A stretch of DNA of 64,000 nt from contig DATGJP010000081.1 in the NCBI GenBank assembly GCA_035295125.1, positions 1 through 64,000 of the forward strand, in the 5' to 3' direction. Shown piece by piece: positions 53,642 through 63,110 of the stretch; positions within the stretch are counted from its first letter, which is position 1; each line of letters starts with the position of its first letter. Position numbers and translations under genes: made by a program. The stretch is from JAICMB01 sp035295125 (GTDB lineage Bacteria > Acidobacteriota > Terriglobia > Bryobacterales > Bryobacteraceae). Under the pieces are notes generated by a model. That model saw nothing but the letters and a program-made list of their open reading frames with translations. It was not told where the DNA came from and did not search any database.

Positions 53642-56600
53642 TCAGAATCGTGATTCTCCGCATTTCGCGCTGACCATTGATTCAGGAAAACCGGGAAGCA
53701 GCATCGCCGCCATTTTCCGGGGACTACGTATCTCCTGATTCGCCATCCAGGCGTCGGCGGCTTCCACCATCGCCCGACCGGCCGGACCGCCGATCAGTTG
53801 CCCGTGTAACCGCTGCGCTGCCGCCGCATAAAGATCCATGTTCGCCGCCCGGCAATTCACTTCCGCCAACTCAAGAAGCCTGACGCTTTGCAATTTGCGA
53901 TCGTGTGCAGCCGCCACGCCTGCTTGAACTAGTTGGGCCAGTGCATCGCCCCAGGGTGCCCGGTGACGCAGCATGGCGGCTGCGTCCTTTTCGGCGGCGC
54001 GAATCAGGTTTCGGCGCTCCTTCGAAGTTGCGGGCACACTCCCAGCCAGAGCGAGCGCAGCACGCGCACGATGTTGCAGAGAAGCAAGGTGGATGTATTG
54101 GATTCGCATCAGAAACGAAGAACGCAGACGTGGCCAATCCGATCTCGCGCGGGCCCATGCCTCCCGGGTGCGACCCATGTACAGATCGATTTCAATCCGT
54201 CCCATGAACGCCCACCAGCTTTGAAGATCGAACTGATCCCTTCCCCAGTGTTTTAGCGCCGCGTCGAGCTCTACGTGTGCGCGGGGAGCGTCGTCCGCCG
54301 CTAAACATAATGGGTGACTGAGGCGTGTCCCCAGATCGCTGATCTCGTGCAGGTCACCGCGGACGGCAGCTTCCTTTAACAACCGTGGAAGCCGTCTTCC
54401 GAGTTCGGCTATCTGACCCGTAAACAACAGCGCGACACTTCCCATCATGTGGGCGGTTGCGATCTCCCAAGGCGCTCCCGCAGAGGTGTTGCGCAAGAGC
54501 CCTTCGGCACGAGACATCTCCTGTGTGGCACTCCGCCACTCGCCGCGCATGAAAGCCGACATGCCGTACGCGAGCGCTACCAGCGCGATGCTCTGGCGAT
54601 TTCCGCTCTTCACAGCAAGCACCTGTGCCTTCCGCAATAGCTCTTCCACTTTATTCCGGTAGCGCGCACCCTCGATGCCATGATAAGCTGCTTCGGCACA
54701 GAGTGCCCTTGCGATCCTTCCTGGCTCACCCGAACGCAGCGCGAGCAGGACGCCCTTAGCTTGAAATGGGTGAGCACGAATCGTCTCGACCATGGTCATA
54801 CCTTGCCACAAAGATGTGCACGTATCCAATCGAAAGAGCTCCCACTTAGGGATTTCGGCCTCGGTTCGCTCGCGAAACCCGAGTCCCCGGAGCCGGATCA
54901 CAAGGCGCGCCCAAAAGAAAGAACCAAGAGCGCGCAGCGGCGACAGGGCGATCTTCATCCCGATGGCGTTCAACACATCCTTCGTTTGTTCAAGGCCCTG
55001 CTCGATGCGTCCCGAGAACATGAACTCTTTCGCGGCACGCCGCTTCAGTTCTAGTCTATTTAGCCCCTCCGCTGCCTTCGAAGCAATCAGATAGGCTTCG
55101 GCGCTCTCTGCTCCCCGGCCGGCGGCGCTCAACGCATCACCCAGCTTCACGCGCAAGGAGAGATTGTCAGGCTCCGTCTCCGGCTCAATGACGATGGCCA
55201 TGCGATAGCATTGCGCCGCGGTGTCGAACGCGAGTGTCCGAGTCGCCTGGTCACCCGCCTCGACGGCGTAATGAAAGGCCTTGTCGCGAATGCCTGCATG
55301 AAAGAAATGTGTAGCGAGCGTTCGAGATTCCGCGCGGCCTGTTGATTCCCAAGCGAGGGCCAGCCGGTGATGATTCTCGCGTAGCCTCTCTGGTGTCAAC
55401 GAAGCGTTACTCACCTCGCGCAGACGATCGTGATACGTCTCAATTTGTTCGGAGTGGTCGGTGCTTCGAATCTGGATGAGCCGTTCGAGACGGAGGCGAG
55501 TTATCTCCCGATAAGCGCCGCTGGTCAGTCCTGCCGCCGCGGTCGCGATTGCGGTCTCGACCGGTTGACCCGCCACGGCGACGGTTTCAAAGAGCTGCCG
55601 CGTCGCGGAAGGTAATCGCGAGAGGCGTAGGCGTACGAGTCCTTCCAGCGTAAGCGTCATAGGGCGTTCTTCAGCGAGTGCCGTCTTCGCAGTCCCTGCC
55701 CAATAGTTCACCAGTTCGAGCACATAAAAAGGATTGCCACCGGATTCGTGGGCAATCACCTCCGCATCGGCCGTGTGCGGCTCGCGATCCAGCAGCGAGT
55801 TGGCCAGGTCGCGAGCCGCGTCCGGAGCGAGTACATTCAGACTGACATCGACGATCCTTGCGCCCTGAGGCGCACTTAGAAAGGATTTCAGAAAGGCGCT
55901 GGTTTCCCGCTCGTCATCGCGAAAGGATCCGATGAAAAGGAGTCGTAGCGCTGGTTCGGGACGCATGAGTTCGGCCAACAACGGTGCACTATCCAGATCG
56001 CCCCACTGCAAGTCGTCAATGAAGATCACCACAGGCTTGCGAGCCGCGAGTCTCGTAACCAATTCTCGCAATGCGCCCAACGCTCGAAGCCGAAGTTCCT
56101 TTGTCTCGGCAATCTCGACGGGACGCAGGTCGAGTCCAGCAACCGAAGCCGATTCCCGCAATACCGGGAACACCCGGCACAGCGCCATCATGTCCGCGGG
56201 TAGCAGTGTCTCGAGATCCTCCTGCTTCAATCCTCGAAGCAGATCGTTGAGATCATCCATCAAAGGATCAAGCGCCTTGTAGGGAACAAATTCCTGTTCA
56301 CGACACCGTCCTTCAAGCATCGTGACGCTTTCGCGATCGCGGATATCGTCGAGAAAATGAGAGAGCAGCGCACTCTTGCCGACCCCCGCCGGACCATGGA
56401 TGTATACGCTCCTTGGTCCGTCATTTTCGACGCGATCCAATTCCTGACGCAGAATCGACAATTCGCGGTCACGCCCGATCAACGTGGCCGGCACCGCGTA
56501 TATGTCCGGAGCATTGTGTGGTCGATGTTGGCTGCCCAACCGTGCCAGAATCTCGCGCCCATGGGGCCGCTGAGCGGGATCACGCTTTAAAAGATCCCGG

Positions 56601-57517
56601 CAGAGATCATTTATGTGCGCGGGTGCATTTGTCATGCTCAAGGCAGGATCCGGTGCGTCAATCGTCTGCTTCGCGCGCAAGATGGATTGCACGTCACCCT
56701 TATAAGGCAGTGAATTCGTCAGACTCTGGTAGAGCATCACACCGATGCTGTACCAATCGCTTGCGGCACTCGCAGGCAATCCCGCAGCTTGTTCCGGCGA
56801 TAGATAGTCGGGGGTTCCGGCAAGCCGTTGACGAATGCCTCCCGTCCGCGATCCACTGTCTCGGGTAAGTCCGAAGTCGAGAATGGCGACGCGGCCTTGG
56901 CGGTCCACCAAAACGTTTTGAGGTTTCAGATCGCAGTGAAGTTTACCAACGCTGTGCAAATACGAAACGCCGTCCACAAGCTGGCAGAGTACAGACTCCC
57001 GAGCAACGCTTCCTTGAGACTGGTGATACTCGAGGAAGTCGACGCCATCGATGAATTCCATCGTGAAGAACCACTGGTCGCTCTGCGATATCAGTTCATA
57101 GAGGGTAACCAGGTTCGGATGGGTAATGCCCGCCAGCACACGAAATTCCTGTTTGAAATCGTAGAGTCCAGCAGCGCTGACGTAGGGCAAAGTCTTGAGC
57201 GCCACCACTGTATCGCGGCGTCTGTCGTAAACCTGGTACACGACGCCGAAGCCGCCCGCGCCCAAGCGTCGTTGAACTATGAACCGCTCGCTCCCCTTGA
57301 AGACTTTGTCCCGCTCGAGAGAAGCGACGCTCTCGTGCACCGCGCGCCGGACAAACGTCGCTGCCTGCGAATTCGCATGGAGCATGGATTCGACTTCAGC
57401 ACGTAACTCAATGTCCGATCCGCAAGCCTGCTGTACGTACGAACGTCGAAACTCCGGCTCCTTCTCCAGAGCCGCGTGAAAGATCGTCTCGATCGACGCC
57501 CAATGATCTGGATTCAA
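53642..57517 (-). CDS. Ser/Thr kinase fused to AAA-ATPase and TPR-like region
   Basis: 1291 residues from TTG 57517, overlapping the sigma factor stop (TTGA). MNPDHWASIETIFHAALEKEPEFR is the usual opening of acidobacterial kinases. The kinase domain (about 75-330) has GAGGFG, VALK (Lys108), a catalytic loop HCDLKPQN with Cys in place of the usual Arg, DFG and SPEQ. Next, IGRDRELSILRQEL and Walker A GPAGVGKS with Walker B VVIFIDDLQWGD form a STAND-type ATPase, followed by a long helical repeat region to the C-terminus. The plan matches PknK/MalT-like signal integrators. No transmembrane helix. It likely modifies or is read by the coupled ECF sigma factor. Confidence 0.93.
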   Translation of the reverse strand: MNPDHWASIETIFHAALEKEPEFRRSYVQQACGSDIELRAEVESMLHANSQAATFVRRAVHESVASLERDKVFKGSERFIVQRRLGAGGFGVVYQVYDRRRDTVVALKTLPYVSAAGLYDFKQEFRVLAGITHPNLVTLYELISQSDQWFFTMEFIDGVDFLEYHQSQGSVARESVLCQLVDGVSYLHSVGKLHCDLKPQNVLVDRQGRVAILDFGLTRDSGSRTGGIRQRLAGTPDYLSPEQAAGLPASAASDWYSIGVMLYQSLTNSLPYKGDVQSILRAKQTIDAPDPALSMTNAPAHINDLCRDLLKRDPAQRPHGREILARLGSQHRPHNAPDIYAVPATLIGRDRELSILRQELDRVENDGPRSVYIHGPAGVGKSALLSHFLDDIRDRESVTMLEGRCREQEFVPYKALDPLMDDLNDLLRGLKQEDLETLLPADMMALCRVFPVLRESASVAGLDLRPVEIAETKELRLRALGALRELVTRLAARKPVVIFIDDLQWGDLDSAPLLAELMRPEPALRLLFIGSFRDDERETSAFLKSFLSAPQGARIVDVSLNVLAPDAARDLANSLLDREPHTADAEVIAHESGGNPFYVLELVNYWAGTAKTALAEERPMTLTLEGLVRLRLSRLPSATRQLFETVAVAGQPVETAIATAAAGLTSGAYREITRLRLERLIQIRSTDHSEQIETYHDRLREVSNASLTPERLRENHHRLALAWESTGRAESRTLATHFFHAGIRDKAFHYAVEAGDQATRTLAFDTAAQCYRMAIVIEPETEPDNLSLRVKLGDALSAAGRGAESAEAYLIASKAAEGLNRLELKRRAAKEFMFSGRIEQGLEQTKDVLNAIGMKIALSPLRALGSFFWARLVIRLRGLGFRERTEAEIPKWELFRLDTCTSLWQGMTMVETIRAHPFQAKGVLLALRSGEPGRIARALCAEAAYHGIEGARYRNKVEELLRKAQVLAVKSGNRQSIALVALAYGMSAFMRGEWRSATQEMSRAEGLLRNTSAGAPWEIATAHMMGSVALLFTGQIAELGRRLPRLLKEAAVRGDLHEISDLGTRLSHPLCLAADDAPRAHVELDAALKHWGRDQFDLQSWWAFMGRIEIDLYMGRTREAWARARSDWPRLRSSFLMRIQYIHLASLQHRARAALALAGSVPATSKERRNLIRAAEKDAAAMLRHRAPWGDALAQLVQAGVAAAHDRKLQSVRLLELAEVNCRAANMDLYAAAAQRLHGQLIGGPAGRAMVEAADAWMANQEIRSPRKMAAMLLPGFPESMVSAKCGESRF

Positions 57518-58089
57518 GTCGTCGGCCCCTTGACCCGGTTGTAGAGCCACGCTTCCCCGGCGCGAAGCTCACGCTCCACGGTGGCCTTGGAAATACCGAG
57601 CGCCGCAGCCGTCTCCGGAACGGTGAGGCCGCCAAAGAAGTGGAGATCAATAACTTTAGCCTTGCGAGGATCGAAGCGTTCCAGTTCATTCAAGGCATCG
57701 TTCAAAAAAATCAAATCGGCGCTGTAGCCCGCGCTGGAGTTCAAGCACTGCTCCAGAGAAACTCTCTCAAGAGCGCCCCCGCGCTTGGGCGACTGCTGGC
57801 TCCGCGCGTGATCCACGAGAATCTGACGCATGATACGTGCGGCAATTCCGAAGAAGTGCGACCTGTTCTCCCAGTCCGGCGAGTGTTGATCGACGAGCCG
57901 GAGATATGCTTCGTGGACCAGGGCCGTGGGTTGCAACGTATGTCCTGGCGATTCACGACGTAAGTAGCTCTCGGCAAGTTGGCGCAACTCGCGATAGATC
58001 AGGGGCGTTAATTCTTCTAATGCGTCCTGAGCACCGCCAGCCCACTGCTGCAGGAGACGCGTGATGTCATGAGAGGAAGACATGCTCAC
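57514..58089 (-). CDS. ECF-type RNA polymerase sigma factor
   Basis: 191 residues. Region 2 (LIYRELRQLAESYLRRESPGHTLQPTALVHEAYLRLVDQ and NRSHFFGIAARIMRQILVDHAR) and region 4 (VIDLHFFGGLTVPETAAALGISKATVERELRAGEAWL) match the TIGR02999 group that is paired with Ser/Thr kinases in Acidobacteria and Planctomycetes. No anti-sigma gene is present; the overlapping kinase-ATPase probably supplies control. The TGA stop shares bases with the kinase TTG start. Confidence 0.93.
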   Translation of the reverse strand: MSMSSSHDITRLLQQWAGGAQDALEELTPLIYRELRQLAESYLRRESPGHTLQPTALVHEAYLRLVDQHSPDWENRSHFFGIAARIMRQILVDHARSQQSPKRGGALERVSLEQCLNSSAGYSADLIFLNDALNELERFDPRKAKVIDLHFFGGLTVPETAAALGISKATVERELRAGEAWLYNRVKGPTT

Positions 58090-58489
58090 CGACGGATCAT
58101 GCGCGGGCGTGAGGGGTTTTCCCAGGAATTTCCGCAGGAGTAAATGAAGGGCATCGACACGCTCTCGGAGAAGAACACAATACCGGAAATAGGGCAGCGG
58201 GTGAACGTGTGTACGGCCTCCCGACCATCCCGCTCCAATAGAGCGGGCTCAAAGGGACAGCGCGGTCCCACATTGTCACTGCAGCCCGCTGCCGAGCAGA
58301 CTACCATCTTACACGGCTTCCGATCCGAGGGTGCAAGATCCCGTGTAAGTTGACGCCGGCGTCTTCCACGGCGGCCTCGTTAGAGCTGAAAGGACCATAC
58401 CGATGTGGCGCAGAGTGAGCCGCTATTTCAGTTGAAACGGGGGATGGCAAATGCATTCGAAGCAGAATTCAAGAGAAAGAGGAAACATT
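58090..58489. other. 400-base intergenic region with inverted repeat
   Basis: CTTACACGG (58308-58316) and CCGTGTAAG (58341-58349) form a perfect 9-base inverted repeat with a 24-base gap. It may be an operator or an attenuating hairpin between the minus-strand sigma factor and the plus-strand gene at 58490. No gene seen. Confidence 0.5.
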
Positions 58490-59119
58490 ATGAAAGTGAT
58501 AAAACGAGCGACAACATCAACATTCAGCGCAGTGGTTGCTGGGATCCTGTTCCTCCCTGCCGCCAGCGCGTGCGGTCCAACGCCACAGCCGGCGCCATAC
58601 ACGATACAGCAACTCCTGCCGGATGTCCATAATCCACTGGGCTTGGCTACAATGGCGAGCCTTGCACGCGACCGGAACAACACATCGAATGCGGATAGCG
58701 CGCCGATCGTGGGAATGTGGAATATTCAGTTTCTCTCGGAGGGCAACACGACCCACAATCCCTCCATTCCGGACGGAGCCATGATCGACTTTGGATACAA
58801 CCAATGGCACAGCGATGGAACCGAAATTCTCAATTCCGGCGCTCGCGCCCCGGCCATGGAGAATTTTTGTCTGGGGGTCTGGGAGAAGACCGGCCACTCC
58901 ACTTACCAACTCAACCACTTTGCCCTCAATTACGACCCCGGAACGGGAGCGTTTATGGGCAAGATTAACATCGTTGAATTGATTACCTTGTCTCCCGGAG
59001 GCACCATGTATAGCGGCACCTTTACCTATAGTGTCTTCGACACCAAGGGGAACAAGACCGACCAGCTCACCGGCCAGGTCGCGGCCGTTCGGATAACCGT
59101 GGACACAACGACTCCGTGA
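58490..59119 (+). CDS. Hypothetical exported protein
   Basis: 209 residues from ATG 58490, preceded by AAAGAGGAA. Leader MKVIKRATTSTFSAVVAGIL then FLPAASA. The mature part contains APIVGMWNIQFLSEGNTTHN, DFGYNQWHSDGTEILNSG, LGVWEKTGHSTYQLNHFALNYD and GTFTYSVFDTKGN, a small beta-barrel pattern like lipocalin-type proteins found in Acidobacteria. No enzymatic motif. A strong hairpin follows the stop. Confidence 0.78.
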   Translation: MKVIKRATTSTFSAVVAGILFLPAASACGPTPQPAPYTIQQLLPDVHNPLGLATMASLARDRNNTSNADSAPIVGMWNIQFLSEGNTTHNPSIPDGAMIDFGYNQWHSDGTEILNSGARAPAMENFCLGVWEKTGHSTYQLNHFALNYDPGTGAFMGKINIVELITLSPGGTMYSGTFTYSVFDTKGNKTDQLTGQVAAVRITVDTTTP

Positions 59120-59148
59120 ACTAGGGCAGAGCAAGGCGCAAGCAGTGG

Positions 59149-59190
59149 GCGGAAGCCGGGCTCGATGCAAGAGACTGACCCGGCTTCCGC
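59149..59190 (+). terminator. Perfect 12-bp hairpin after the exported protein gene
   Basis: GCGGAAGCCGGG (59149-59160) and CCCGGCTTCCGC (59179-59190) are exact complements around 18 bases. There is no T run, so it may stabilise the mRNA end rather than act as an intrinsic terminator. The 59120-59423 spacer holds no supported gene. Confidence 0.6.
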
Positions 59191-59423
59191 GTTGGTGTAG
59201 CCGCTTCTAATGATCTCAGAGACAAGCGCGAACCCATTATGCAGGATCGAGTTGCCCGCTGTGTCCAGAGTCCCGTTCGACGGCCCCAATTGGTTTGCCG
59301 CACGCCTTACGTATCGGGGCCGCGAGGTCGGGCCTCATGGTGTCGTGTTTGTGAAAGGGGCAGAGAAACGTTTGCGTGAGCGACAGCACTAGATCCCGAA
59401 CAGACGTTCAGGAGGTGAGCAGT

Positions 59424-59768
59424 ATGCAGAAAACGTATGCCCTTCGCATAGGCGACACGAAGGGACTGTCCTTTCGGATCAAGCTTGAAATAGGTCTGAA
59501 CAAGTACCTCATCGGTAAGTGGCATGCCTTGGATCTCGGAGCAGTCAAATATGACAAGGGCGTTACGGCCGGGCGAGACACTGCAGGTACGTGGTTCGAT
59601 CAGGATCTGTGGATCTGCAATGACAAAAGCGAGATCTGCATACGTCTTGACGACTATGAAGGGTGGTTGGGGCCGAACGATGATGGCACCGGCGAGGTAC
59701 TGCAACACTGTTGCCTAACGCTCACTCCAGGGAAGGTAACCTGGGTGTGGGAGCAGCTGACGGGTTAG
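59424..59768 (+). CDS. Hypothetical small cytoplasmic protein
   Basis: 114 residues with an excellent ribosome site (AGGAGGT, 7 bases before ATG 59424). It is beta-rich: MQKTYALRIGDTKGLSFRIK, WHALDLGAVKYDKGV, TWFDQDLWICNDKSEICIRLDDYEGWLG. No signal or membrane segment, no recognised family. It sits alone between decayed stretches, and the good start suggests it is still expressed. Confidence 0.65.
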   Translation: MQKTYALRIGDTKGLSFRIKLEIGLNKYLIGKWHALDLGAVKYDKGVTAGRDTAGTWFDQDLWICNDKSEICIRLDDYEGWLGPNDDGTGEVLQHCCLTLTPGKVTWVWEQLTG

Positions 59769-60144
59769 CTATTGCTCGGCGCTTCTCGCGTGGCTGTACG
59801 GTGTGCCAAGGACCGCCATTTTGCTTCTGTTCGGCTTCGCGCCGAGCTTCCTCGATGTCCTCATCGAACGGGTAGCGCCATACAGTCTTACCCTGCCAGG
59901 CAGTTCTGCATCTTCGGCGTTGTCAAATCGACACGCGAGGACAATTCGTCCACTGGCGCTCTGGGGTGCCTTGCGCGTCGCGTTGAGGAGCTATGCGCCG
60001 GGGCTTCCACCCGGCCCGTCCCACTCACACCGAAACACATTGAAAATGGCCGGTTAAGCTATATCCGCATGGAAGCGAAGCGTCGGGCGGTCGGCGAGTT
60101 GGTCAAGAAGTTGTCCACGGAGGCTCGACTTCGCAAACGGACAG
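59769..60144. other. Decayed region with possible gene scraps
   Basis: On the plus strand about 59935-60144 reads STGALGCLARRVEELCAGAS and HIENGRLSYIRMEAKRRAVGELVKKLS, protein-like and then cut by repeat copy B. On the minus strand about 59768-59900 reads YPFDEDIEEARREAEQKQNG. Neither has a proper start or known family. Confidence 0.35.
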
Positions 60145-60499
60145 CATCCAAATCGAGGGTTAGAAGGAATCCGCTAGGCGCGGCCATTTTGAACTGACCG
60201 GAATTCCTTGTAAGTGATTGGCTCCCCCAACACATTCGAATTACGGTTCACAGATCACGTTCGGTAAGAGGCCGTCCGAGTAATCCGGGGGCATGTTTTG
60301 CTGAACCGGCGAAGAGGCAACTTCGCATAGAGACGAAGAACATATCCGTTCTGTCGCTGGAACCGGCCGTTTTCAAGCCGTTCGCAACATGCTGGGTGCA
60401 GTGAATGTGTGCCTCTGAGTCTCTCGGCGGGGCTAGTCCGTGAAGCGTAGTTCGAAAGCGTTTCCGGAAGCCAAACCTTCTGTTCGAACAATTAACGTC
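60145..60499 (-). repeat. 355-base dispersed repeat copy B
   Basis: Near-identical to 62262-62616 in the same orientation. It contains a 253-base core (60220-60472) whose ends, GGCTCCCCCAACACATTCGA and, on the other strand, GGCTTCCGGAAACGCTTTCG, are imperfect inverted repeats of about 30 bases, as in a MITE. Confidence 0.8.
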
Positions 60500-60563
60500 C
60501 CCCAGCGCTTTCCGCTCTTTCCGCTGGCGTCATCGAGCCGTCAAATGCCTCTCCGGCCAACAC

Positions 60564-61550
60564 TCAACTCCGTGTGTCAATCCAATACCACGACTGTTGG
60601 TACACTCCGTAGTCGGGAAACGGAGCCCATGCTCCGTCCGCAATGCGGTATACCCAGAGGCAGCCCTTGTATACATGCGAGCCGCCCATTTCCTCGACCA
60701 GTAGATAATCCCCATCCGGAGACCATTCGGCTGCAGAAACGGCCTGCTTGCCAGGATTGATCACCTTTCGTTCGCCGCTCGAAAGCCGTAAAATCGCAAC
60801 CTCCGACTGGGTTGTTAGATAAGATATCCAATCTCCCTTAGGAGACCACCTGCCTGAACCTCCGCTTCCAATATCCTTCAAGTGGCCCGTTTCGACATCT
60901 ACGAGGGATAGAGACCCTAAGTGGGAGAGAAGTAACGTAGCACCATCTGGAGACCAATCCAAGCTGGGCTGACCCATATAGCGTTGTCCGAGGTCTACGC
61001 CCCGGACCCTTCGTGCCTCTGAGCCATTGAACTCGCCAACGTAGATATTCGGGATCCAATCCGAATCGCCGATACGCTTGCCAAGAATTGCGAATTTCTC
61101 ACCATTGTGTGAAAGGGAAACCCAGGTAGGGACGAAACGTGATGCAGACCGGGCGATCAACGTGCCGTGGAGATCCAGTTCAACAATGGTCCCACAATAA
61201 GCTTCTATGCCCAAGAAAAGAGTCCGCGGACTCGTCACGTCTTTGAGACGGGATTCAGGAGTTGCTTCGGACACATCTACCATTGCGATGCGATTGTGCG
61301 AGATACCGCGACCCTGTACAGGTGGAAAGGCACCGGTATTGACCCTGCGGATTTCACCACCAAAGTAGCGCACCACGAGAGCTGGGTCTGTCGGCGGATT
61401 AAAAGTCGCCAACGCGAGACCCTGCTTTGATTTAGCTGCTAGGTCTCGTTCTAAGCTGCGACTGGTTGGATGATCCATCCAGGTACAGGAATTCGACGGA
61501 AGCGTTATGAGCACTAACCACAAAGCCCTAACGATCTTCGTTCTAGCCAT
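60564..61550 (-). CDS. Secreted TolB/WD40-like propeller protein
   Basis: 328 residues. Leader MARTKIVRALWLVLITLPSN with a following Cys that could be lipidated. Propeller blades carry the WSPDG pattern: PSLDWSPDGATLLLSHLGSL, GRWSPKGDWISYLT, AEWSPDGDYLLVEEMGG. These bind ligands or partners and have no catalysis. It is the only intact gene between repeat copies B and C. Confidence 0.78.
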   Translation of the reverse strand: MARTKIVRALWLVLITLPSNSCTWMDHPTSRSLERDLAAKSKQGLALATFNPPTDPALVVRYFGGEIRRVNTGAFPPVQGRGISHNRIAMVDVSEATPESRLKDVTSPRTLFLGIEAYCGTIVELDLHGTLIARSASRFVPTWVSLSHNGEKFAILGKRIGDSDWIPNIYVGEFNGSEARRVRGVDLGQRYMGQPSLDWSPDGATLLLSHLGSLSLVDVETGHLKDIGSGGSGRWSPKGDWISYLTTQSEVAILRLSSGERKVINPGKQAVSAAEWSPDGDYLLVEEMGGSHVYKGCLWVYRIADGAWAPFPDYGVYQQSWYWIDTRS

Positions 61551-61561
61551 TGCTTTGTTAC

Positions 61562-61956
61562 CTATGGAAGCCAGCAGTCGATCAGTGTGCCCCAGCCCAC
61601 GAGGGGGATGCCCATTCGGAGCGCGTTAAATTTAATAGCATCCAAAGTAGGGGGCGAGAAACCGGAATAGTATAGAAGGCTGTAGGAAAAGCTATTGCTA
61701 TTAGGCCCGCCAGGGTTATAAGTAATCTTGTTGTCTGAGTACGTCCGGAAGACCCCAGCATCCAACCCATCATAGGGCACTCCCCCGTGTCAAAACCGCT
61801 GTCATAAATTAGTTTACCTGGCGTGGGCAATTCCGAGCCGGTCGGCGTGATAATCTTCCCGCTGGTCACGCTGTTGAGCCGGCACCGACCGAACAGCGTG
61901 CCAAAGCGACTACACTGAGCACTCGGATCTGCCTTGCTTTTATCATCCTCCCTCAA
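61562..61956 (-). pseudogene. Fragment of a modular secreted protein, one-base frameshift
   Basis: Frame one reads FGTLFGRCRLNSVTSGKIIT and KLIYDSGFDTG; frame two continues VPYDGLDAGVFRTYSDNKIT, YNPGGPNSNSFSYSLLYYSG and ends DCWLP. Adding one G to the run at 61782-61786 joins them. The GPNSNSF...LL...G wording and terminal GWGTLI are seen at the C-terminus of polymorphic-toxin-like and RHS-linked domains. No N-terminal part is present. Function cannot be stated. Confidence 0.5.
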
Positions 61957-62017
61957 AAATAAAACTAGTGGGCTGTCTGTAAGTTTCCTTTACCGGAATG
62001 TGAACGTCATATGATTA

Positions 62018-62263
62018 ATGGCGTTGCATTCTCGTATTTCTTTGACACCCACTCAACGGGGTGAATTGCAGGCCCACTTGCGCAGACGGAATCTTCCCGT
62101 GGGCGTCGCGATGCGGATGAAGATCGTAATGATGCTAGACGAGGTTGCCAGCTATAACGACATCAAGGAGAAGTTGGATACGGCCGCACCGACCATCTCG
62201 CTATGGAAGGCACGTTATCTGGCAGAGGGCTTGGTCGGTTTGGCGACCTTTCATCCCGGTCAT
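62018..62263 (+). mobile_element. IS630-family transposase N-terminal fragment
   Basis: ISLTPTQRGELQAHLRRRNLPVGVAMRMKIVMMLDEVASYNDIKEKLDTAAPTISLWKARYLAEGLVGL is the helix-turn-helix head of IS630 transposases. The frame is cut at 62262 by repeat copy C. No catalytic part follows. Confidence 0.8.
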
Positions 62264-62616
62264 CCAAATCGAGGGTTAGAAGGAATCCGCTAGGCGCGGC
62301 CATTTTGAACTGACCGGAATTCCTTGTAAGTGATTGGCTCCCCCCAACACATTCGAATTACGGTTCACAGACACGTTCGGTAAGAGGCCGTCCGAGTAAT
62401 CCGGGCGCATGTTTTGCTGAACCGGCGAAGAGGCAACTTCGCATAGAGACGAAGAACATATCCGTTCTGTCGCTGGAACCGGCCGTTTTCAAGCTGTTCG
62501 CAACATGCTGGGTGCAGTGAATGTGTGCCTCTGAGTCTCTCGGCGGGGCTAGTCCGTGAAGCGTAGTTCGAAAAGCGTTTCCGGAAGCCAAACCTTCTGT
62601 TCGAACAATTAACGTC
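62262..62616 (-). repeat. 355-base dispersed repeat copy C
   Basis: Near-identical to copy B. Its MITE-like core spans 62336-62589 (254 bases). It breaks the IS630 fragment on its left and continues on its right into sequence shared with copy A. Confidence 0.8.
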
Positions 62617-62800
62617 TCAGCTGGTTGACTCGCCGATCGTCCGCAAACTCGTAAGTTCTTCAGGGCGTTAGCATCTCTGTTTTCTCTCCATTGGAACCGG
62701 TTCTCAGTTGGGGGAGCCGAGTTGGCCTCGTTCCACCGGTTTCTGCCGCCGTTTCTTCGCGTCTCTAGTCCCGTCTTCAGAGTTGGTTAACACGGACTCC
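62590..62800 (-). repeat. Extended flank shared with copy A
   Basis: The minus strand of this stretch matches 53009-53218 nearly base for base, from GGAGTCCGTGTTAACC to GACGTTAATTG. The following 62801-63110 shows nothing that can be supported. Confidence 0.75.
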
Positions 62801-63110
62801 TAATCGATGGCCCGAGCGAGACAAAGTTCCACTGAATCCGGAATATCCCACCGCCGGTTATCAGGGAGATATGCCGATTGCTTCGCTGGCGATCAGGCTA
62901 TCAGGGGGCTGTCGGTCGCGAAGCTATCCCGTCGCCTTAGCATCCCCGGCGGACGATCATTTGATTGCAATTCGGTGAGAACCGCGTCTCGGCCAATCGC
63001 TCCCGGCGGTGTTGGCCGTTTACAGTTCTTAATCGCTCACTCACAGGGAATTCAGGCCAGTCACAATCGAACCTTTGGTCCAAATCCCACTCATGGGCTA
63101 ACGTTTCGAC

